Assembly (NCBI GenBank): GCA_002441135.1
Contig: DJVJ01000050.1
Span: 1 to 64,000, forward strand
From: Caryophanales bacterium UBA6259
GTDB taxonomy: Bacteria > Bacillota > Bacilli > Tepidibacillales > Tepidibacillaceae
Length of the DNA: 64,000 nucleotides
Reading direction: 5' to 3'
Under the pieces are notes generated by a model. That model searched no databases. It was not told the origin of the DNA and saw only the letters and a list, made by a program, of their open reading frames with translations. Within the stretch, counting starts at the first letter, position 1. Each line of letters opens with the position of its first letter. Made by a program: the position numbers and the translations under genes. This document shows positions 60,541 through 64,000 of the stretch, piece after piece.

Positions 60541-62313
60541 TTATTTGAGTTGCATAAACGTTTCAATATCCATCTCAATTAATTGAAGTGAATTTCTCCA
60601 AAAATCTACAGAACGAAGATCAATATTCATTGTTTGAGCAACATCAGCAATACTTAATTTACCGGTAACCGATAAAAGCTGATCATATTCCTTAACAAAG
60701 GAATCCTTGCGCTGTAAATATTCAGCATATAATCCCTTGGCAAACAATAAACCAAAGGCATAAGGGAAGTTATAAAAATTACTGCTTGCATAATAATAAT
60801 GTGGCTTTACTACCCACATATATGGATGCAAGTGATTATGGTCTAACCCATTGCCATAAGCTTCTTTTTGAGCATTAAGCATCATTTCCTTTAATTCATT
60901 CACGGATAAGGTACTGTCTTCTCTTTGCTTAAATAACTCTGTTTCAAATAAATAACGACTTAAGATGTCTACAATTACCTGACCAGAATCAGATAAATCA
61001 TTTTCAAGAATTGCAAATGCCTCTTTTTCAGAAGCTTTTTCAAGTGCAGCATTTTTTATGATGGTTTCACAGAAAATAGATGCTGTTTCTGCTAATGGCA
61101 TTGGATAATGACTATTTAGTGCCGATTCATCATTTAAGCAATATCCATGGTATGCATGGCCAAGCTCATGAGCTAATGTTGTCACATCACTAAAGCTTCC
61201 CGTAAAGTTGGAAAGTACTCTACTTTCTTTTATTACATGAAGATTAGCACAAAATGCCCCACCTCTTTTGCCTTCTCTTGGTTCGGCATCAATCCATTGC
61301 TCTTCAAAAGCACGATCTGCGAAATCAGCAAGAGAATCACTAAAGCTACGGAAATGATCAACAATAAATTTTCTTGCTTCGTCATAAGTAAAACGCATAT
61401 CTGCATTACCCATCGGCGCAAATAAATCATAAAAAGGTAATCCGTTTTGATGACCTAATAGTTCTGCTTTTTTTCGATAAAACTTATGGAAGGCAGGCAA
61501 GCTTTCTTTCATTGCAGTTAGCATTGCATCTAAAATCTCTTGATCCATTCTTGCATTCTTTAATGTCATTTCTAAAGGAGATTGATACCCTCTAAGCTCT
61601 GCTAAGGTAATTACTTCCCCCTTAATTCCATTTAAAGCTGCTGCTGAAGAATCAACGATTTTTTCATAGGCCTTTAATTCTGCTTCATATGCATTTTGAC
61701 GTAGGGCTGCATCCTTCTCATAGGCCAAATTACGAATAACAGGTAATGGGAGTTGTTTTTCCACTCCGTCAATTTTTATGTTAACAAGTAATGTTGAAGT
61801 TAATAGCTCCTGAAGCTTTGACCATGCTCCTGAGCCCGTATTCTTCATTTTGGAAATGATGACTTCCTCTTTTTCACTTAATAGATATTTCGTTTGTTCC
61901 TTTAATTCCATCAAATAAAAACGATGCTCTTCTAGTAAAGGCGAGGCAGAAATTAAACTCTCTAAATCACTTAAATTACCTAACCAGTTTTGAAAAAGCA
62001 CCTCTGGCTCTGTTAAACGAGTTAAGCTATTTTCTAGCTGATCAATTATCTTTAGTGCTCTTTCATTTTTTGCATCCACGCTTACTGATAGCTCAGCAAA
62101 GCTAAGTAAACGAGTAATTAGGTTTGAGAAGGAGATATTCATATGCAGATATGCTTCAATCTTGTTGACTGGATTTTCCACACTTGTCAGGGCTTCCTTT
62201 GCCCACTTTTCCATTTTCTCAATTTCTGTTCCTACCCTTTGATAATCAGCTTTAAATTCTGCTGATTCAAAGGAAGGATATAATGCATCCAAGCTCCAAC
62301 GCATATTGCTCAT
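60541..62313 (-). CDS. pepF: Oligoendopeptidase F family protease
   Basis: A 590-residue M3B zinc peptidase: TTLAHELGHAYHGYCL (near 372-387) is the active site, and an E..E ligand lies downstream (ETASIFCETII). Soluble and cytoplasmic. GGAGGATA precedes ATG. It cuts peptides of about 7-17 residues in other bacteria. Confidence 0.93.
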   Translation of the reverse strand: MSNMRWSLDALYPSFESAEFKADYQRVGTEIEKMEKWAKEALTSVENPVNKIEAYLHMNISFSNLITRLLSFAELSVSVDAKNERALKIIDQLENSLTRLTEPEVLFQNWLGNLSDLESLISASPLLEEHRFYLMELKEQTKYLLSEKEEVIISKMKNTGSGAWSKLQELLTSTLLVNIKIDGVEKQLPLPVIRNLAYEKDAALRQNAYEAELKAYEKIVDSSAAALNGIKGEVITLAELRGYQSPLEMTLKNARMDQEILDAMLTAMKESLPAFHKFYRKKAELLGHQNGLPFYDLFAPMGNADMRFTYDEARKFIVDHFRSFSDSLADFADRAFEEQWIDAEPREGKRGGAFCANLHVIKESRVLSNFTGSFSDVTTLAHELGHAYHGYCLNDESALNSHYPMPLAETASIFCETIIKNAALEKASEKEAFAILENDLSDSGQVIVDILSRYLFETELFKQREDSTLSVNELKEMMLNAQKEAYGNGLDHNHLHPYMWVVKPHYYYASSNFYNFPYAFGLLFAKGLYAEYLQRKDSFVKEYDQLLSVTGKLSIADVAQTMNIDLRSVDFWRNSLQLIEMDIETFMQLK

Positions 62314-62360
62314 CTTTTATCCTCCTTGATTCTATTATTTGTTCTCTTATTTGCCCTCGA

Positions 62361-63656
62361 TTACCCTTTAAGCATTTCCTTAATCGCAGCATATTGGATA
62401 TCTAGGGTTTTAAAAATATCCTCATCTGTATGTACAGTAGACATGAACAATCCTTCAAACTGAGAAGGGGCAATATGAATACCATGATCTAGTAAATAAC
62501 CATGATATTGCCTAAACTGCTCTAAATTGGCTGTTTTTGCGGTCTCATAGTTATAAACCTCTTGGCCTGTAAAGAAGAAACCAATCATTGCTCCTATACG
62601 ATTAATATAATGTGGCAGTCCCAAGTCCTTGGCATTTTTCGCTAATCCATCCGCAAGAAGCTTTGATTTTCGCTCTAGCTCCTCATAGACTCCATTTTCC
62701 TTTAATAAACGAAGAGTAGCGATTCCAGATGCCATGGCCACTGGATTACCTGACAAGGTGCCTGCTTGATATACACTTCCTATTGGGGCTACATGCTCCA
62801 TAATTTCCCTTTTCCCACCATATGCACCAACTGGCAAACCCCCACCAATTACTTTGCCTAAGGTTGTAAGGTCTGGAGTGATTTGATATAAGCCTTGCGC
62901 ACTATTTGGGCCAACACGGAAGCCAGTCATTACCTCATCAAAAATTAATAAGGCACCATAATCTTCTGTAACGGAACGTAAGCCTTCTAAAAAGCCTGGT
63001 TTTGGTGGGACAACTCCCATGTTACCTGCAATTGGCTCTAAAATAATGGCAGCGATATCTTCACCGAATTTTTCAAAAGCAACTTGTACTCCTTCTAAAT
63101 CATTATATGGCACAGTAATGGTATTCATAGTTGTTCCCTCTGGAACACCAGGACTATCTGGAAGACCCAATGTTGCTACACCTGAACCTGCTTTAATTAA
63201 GAGGCTATCACTATGACCATGGTAGCTCCCCTCAAATTTAAGGATTTTTGTCCTGCCGGTATATCCTCTTGCAAGACGAATCGCACTCATTGTTGCTTCT
63301 GTTCCTGAGTTCACCATCCGTACCATCTCAATAGATGGTGTTAGTTCAATAATTAGTTTTGCAAGCTCTGTTTCTAACACTGTTGGTGTACCGAAGCTTG
63401 TTCCCTTTGCAAGTGTTTCTTGGATAAAGGAGATTACCTTTGGATGTGAATGACCAACAAGCAATGGTCCCCATGAGCCAACATAATCGATATATTCATT
63501 GCCATCCACATCATATACCTTTGAACCAAACCCATGATCCATATAGACTGGATTACGATTTACAGATTTAAAAGCTCGAACAGGACTATTTACGCCACCT
63601 GGCATTACTTCTACTGCTTCCTTATAGAGCTGAATTGATTTCTCGTAGCGGCTCAA
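62361..63656 (-). CDS. hemL: Glutamate-1-semialdehyde 2,1-aminomutase
   Basis: A 431-residue PLP enzyme making 5-aminolevulinate, the start of tetrapyrrole synthesis. The PLP lysine lies in TTLGKVIGGGLPVGAYGG (near 268). AAGGAGGAATTAAT precedes TTG 63654-63656, whereas the longer frame runs into the ahbB end. It directly follows ahbB, with coupled translation. Confidence 0.95.
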   Translation of the reverse strand: MSRYEKSIQLYKEAVEVMPGGVNSPVRAFKSVNRNPVYMDHGFGSKVYDVDGNEYIDYVGSWGPLLVGHSHPKVISFIQETLAKGTSFGTPTVLETELAKLIIELTPSIEMVRMVNSGTEATMSAIRLARGYTGRTKILKFEGSYHGHSDSLLIKAGSGVATLGLPDSPGVPEGTTMNTITVPYNDLEGVQVAFEKFGEDIAAIILEPIAGNMGVVPPKPGFLEGLRSVTEDYGALLIFDEVMTGFRVGPNSAQGLYQITPDLTTLGKVIGGGLPVGAYGGKREIMEHVAPIGSVYQAGTLSGNPVAMASGIATLRLLKENGVYEELERKSKLLADGLAKNAKDLGLPHYINRIGAMIGFFFTGQEVYNYETAKTANLEQFRQYHGYLLDHGIHIAPSQFEGLFMSTVHTDEDIFKTLDIQYAAIKEMLKG

Positions 63657-64000
63657 ATTAATTCCTCCTTGATATATTTTGTTTCCCATTCCTCTACCTC
63701 AGGAGTAAAATATTTTACCCTTGTTTTTTTATATTCCTTTGTAGAATACAGTACGGAACGTTCTTTTATTCCTGTCTCTTTTTCCATCATCATTAAAATA
63801 TCTTCAACCTCTTCTGTACTTCTTCCATGAATCATTGTAAATATATTATATGGCCAATCTGGATAGGTAGGACGTAAATAGCAATGGCTTACTGCTTTAT
63901 AGGAAGCAAGCTGTGCACCAATCTCTTCTACTTGCTCCTCTGGCACATGCCATACCCCCATACCATTTGCGGTAAAACCTGCTTTTCGGTGATGTAATAC
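63653..64000 (-). CDS. ahbB: AhbB/NirD-type siroheme decarboxylase, partial
   Basis: The reading frame is open to the window edge, so the N-terminus (an Lrp/AsnC-type helix-turn-helix) is cut off. The visible 115 residues start VLHHRKAGFTANGMGVWHVP, a signature of siroheme decarboxylase subunits, followed by an AsnC-type ligand domain. AhbA/AhbB decarboxylate siroheme to didecarboxysiroheme in the alternative heme pathway of anaerobes; NirD-type acts in heme d1 synthesis. Its stop overlaps the hemL TTG start. Which subunit (A or B) cannot be told from this fragment. Confidence 0.75.
   Translation of the reverse strand, partial: VLHHRKAGFTANGMGVWHVPEEQVEEIGAQLASYKAVSHCYLRPTYPDWPYNIFTMIHGRSTEEVEDILMMMEKETGIKERSVLYSTKEYKKTRVKYFTPEVEEWETKYIKEELI

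Overview
The window is low-GC chromosomal DNA of an endospore-forming Bacillales bacterium. Evidence for this is the sporulation set (spoVB, bofC, safA, spo0B, spoIVFA/B, spoIIB, spoVID and a SpoIID-like gene), Bacillus-type order around comN-spoVB-yrbG-yrzE-yajC-tgt-queA-ruvBA, obg-spo0B-rpmA-prp-rplU, minCD-mreBCD-radC-maf and valS-ysxE-spoVID-hemL, and strong AGGAGG ribosome binding sites with many GTG and TTG starts. Three traits point away from Bacillus itself: a ruvC gene beside ruvAB, a complete type IV pilus locus, and an AhbB-type siroheme decarboxylase next to hemL. Together they suggest a deep-branching, probably anaerobic or facultative lineage (Vulcanibacillus/Tepidibacillus-like is my guess). 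Almost every gene lies on the minus strand, so the window reads from high to low coordinate.

Layout. 1-5,100: competence regulator comN, a small multidrug export family protein, lipid II flippase-family spoVB, membrane proteins yrbG and yrzE, a PAP2 phosphatase and yajC. 5,150-12,700: queuosine genes tgt/queA, a SpoIID-like protein, a broken yrzS, ruvBAC and bofC. 12,760-19,600: nadE, a CotS-type kinase, safA, and the threonine operon pheB-hom-thrC-thrB. 19,700-28,800: obg, an inserted IS605-type tnpB, spo0B, the ribosomal operon rplU-prp-rpmA with its leader, rng, spoIVFAB and rodA. 28,850-36,600: minD, minC, a class B PBP, mreDCB, radC, maf and a DUF4321 gene. 36,780-39,550: aspA and spoIIB. 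39,690-50,180: the type IV pilus locus (pilB, T, C, two pilA, pilD, three minor pilins, pilM, N, O). 50,500-56,330: murC, folC and valS with a T-box. 56,440-64,000: a newly noted 53-residue membrane peptide, ysxE and a second pseudokinase, spoVID, ferritin, pepF, hemL and a partial ahbB.

The genes form coherent units: spore morphogenesis and coat (SafA, SpoVID, kinase-like proteins), rod-shape and division-site control (Mre, PBP2, RodA, Min), tRNA modification and Holliday-junction repair, and surface pili in the position where B. subtilis carries the single prepilin peptidase gene comC. I found no tRNA, rRNA, CRISPR array or prophage. Most starts were adjusted from the longest open frame using visible Shine-Dalgarno sequences. 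All function calls come from motif reading and remembered family features, with no database search.
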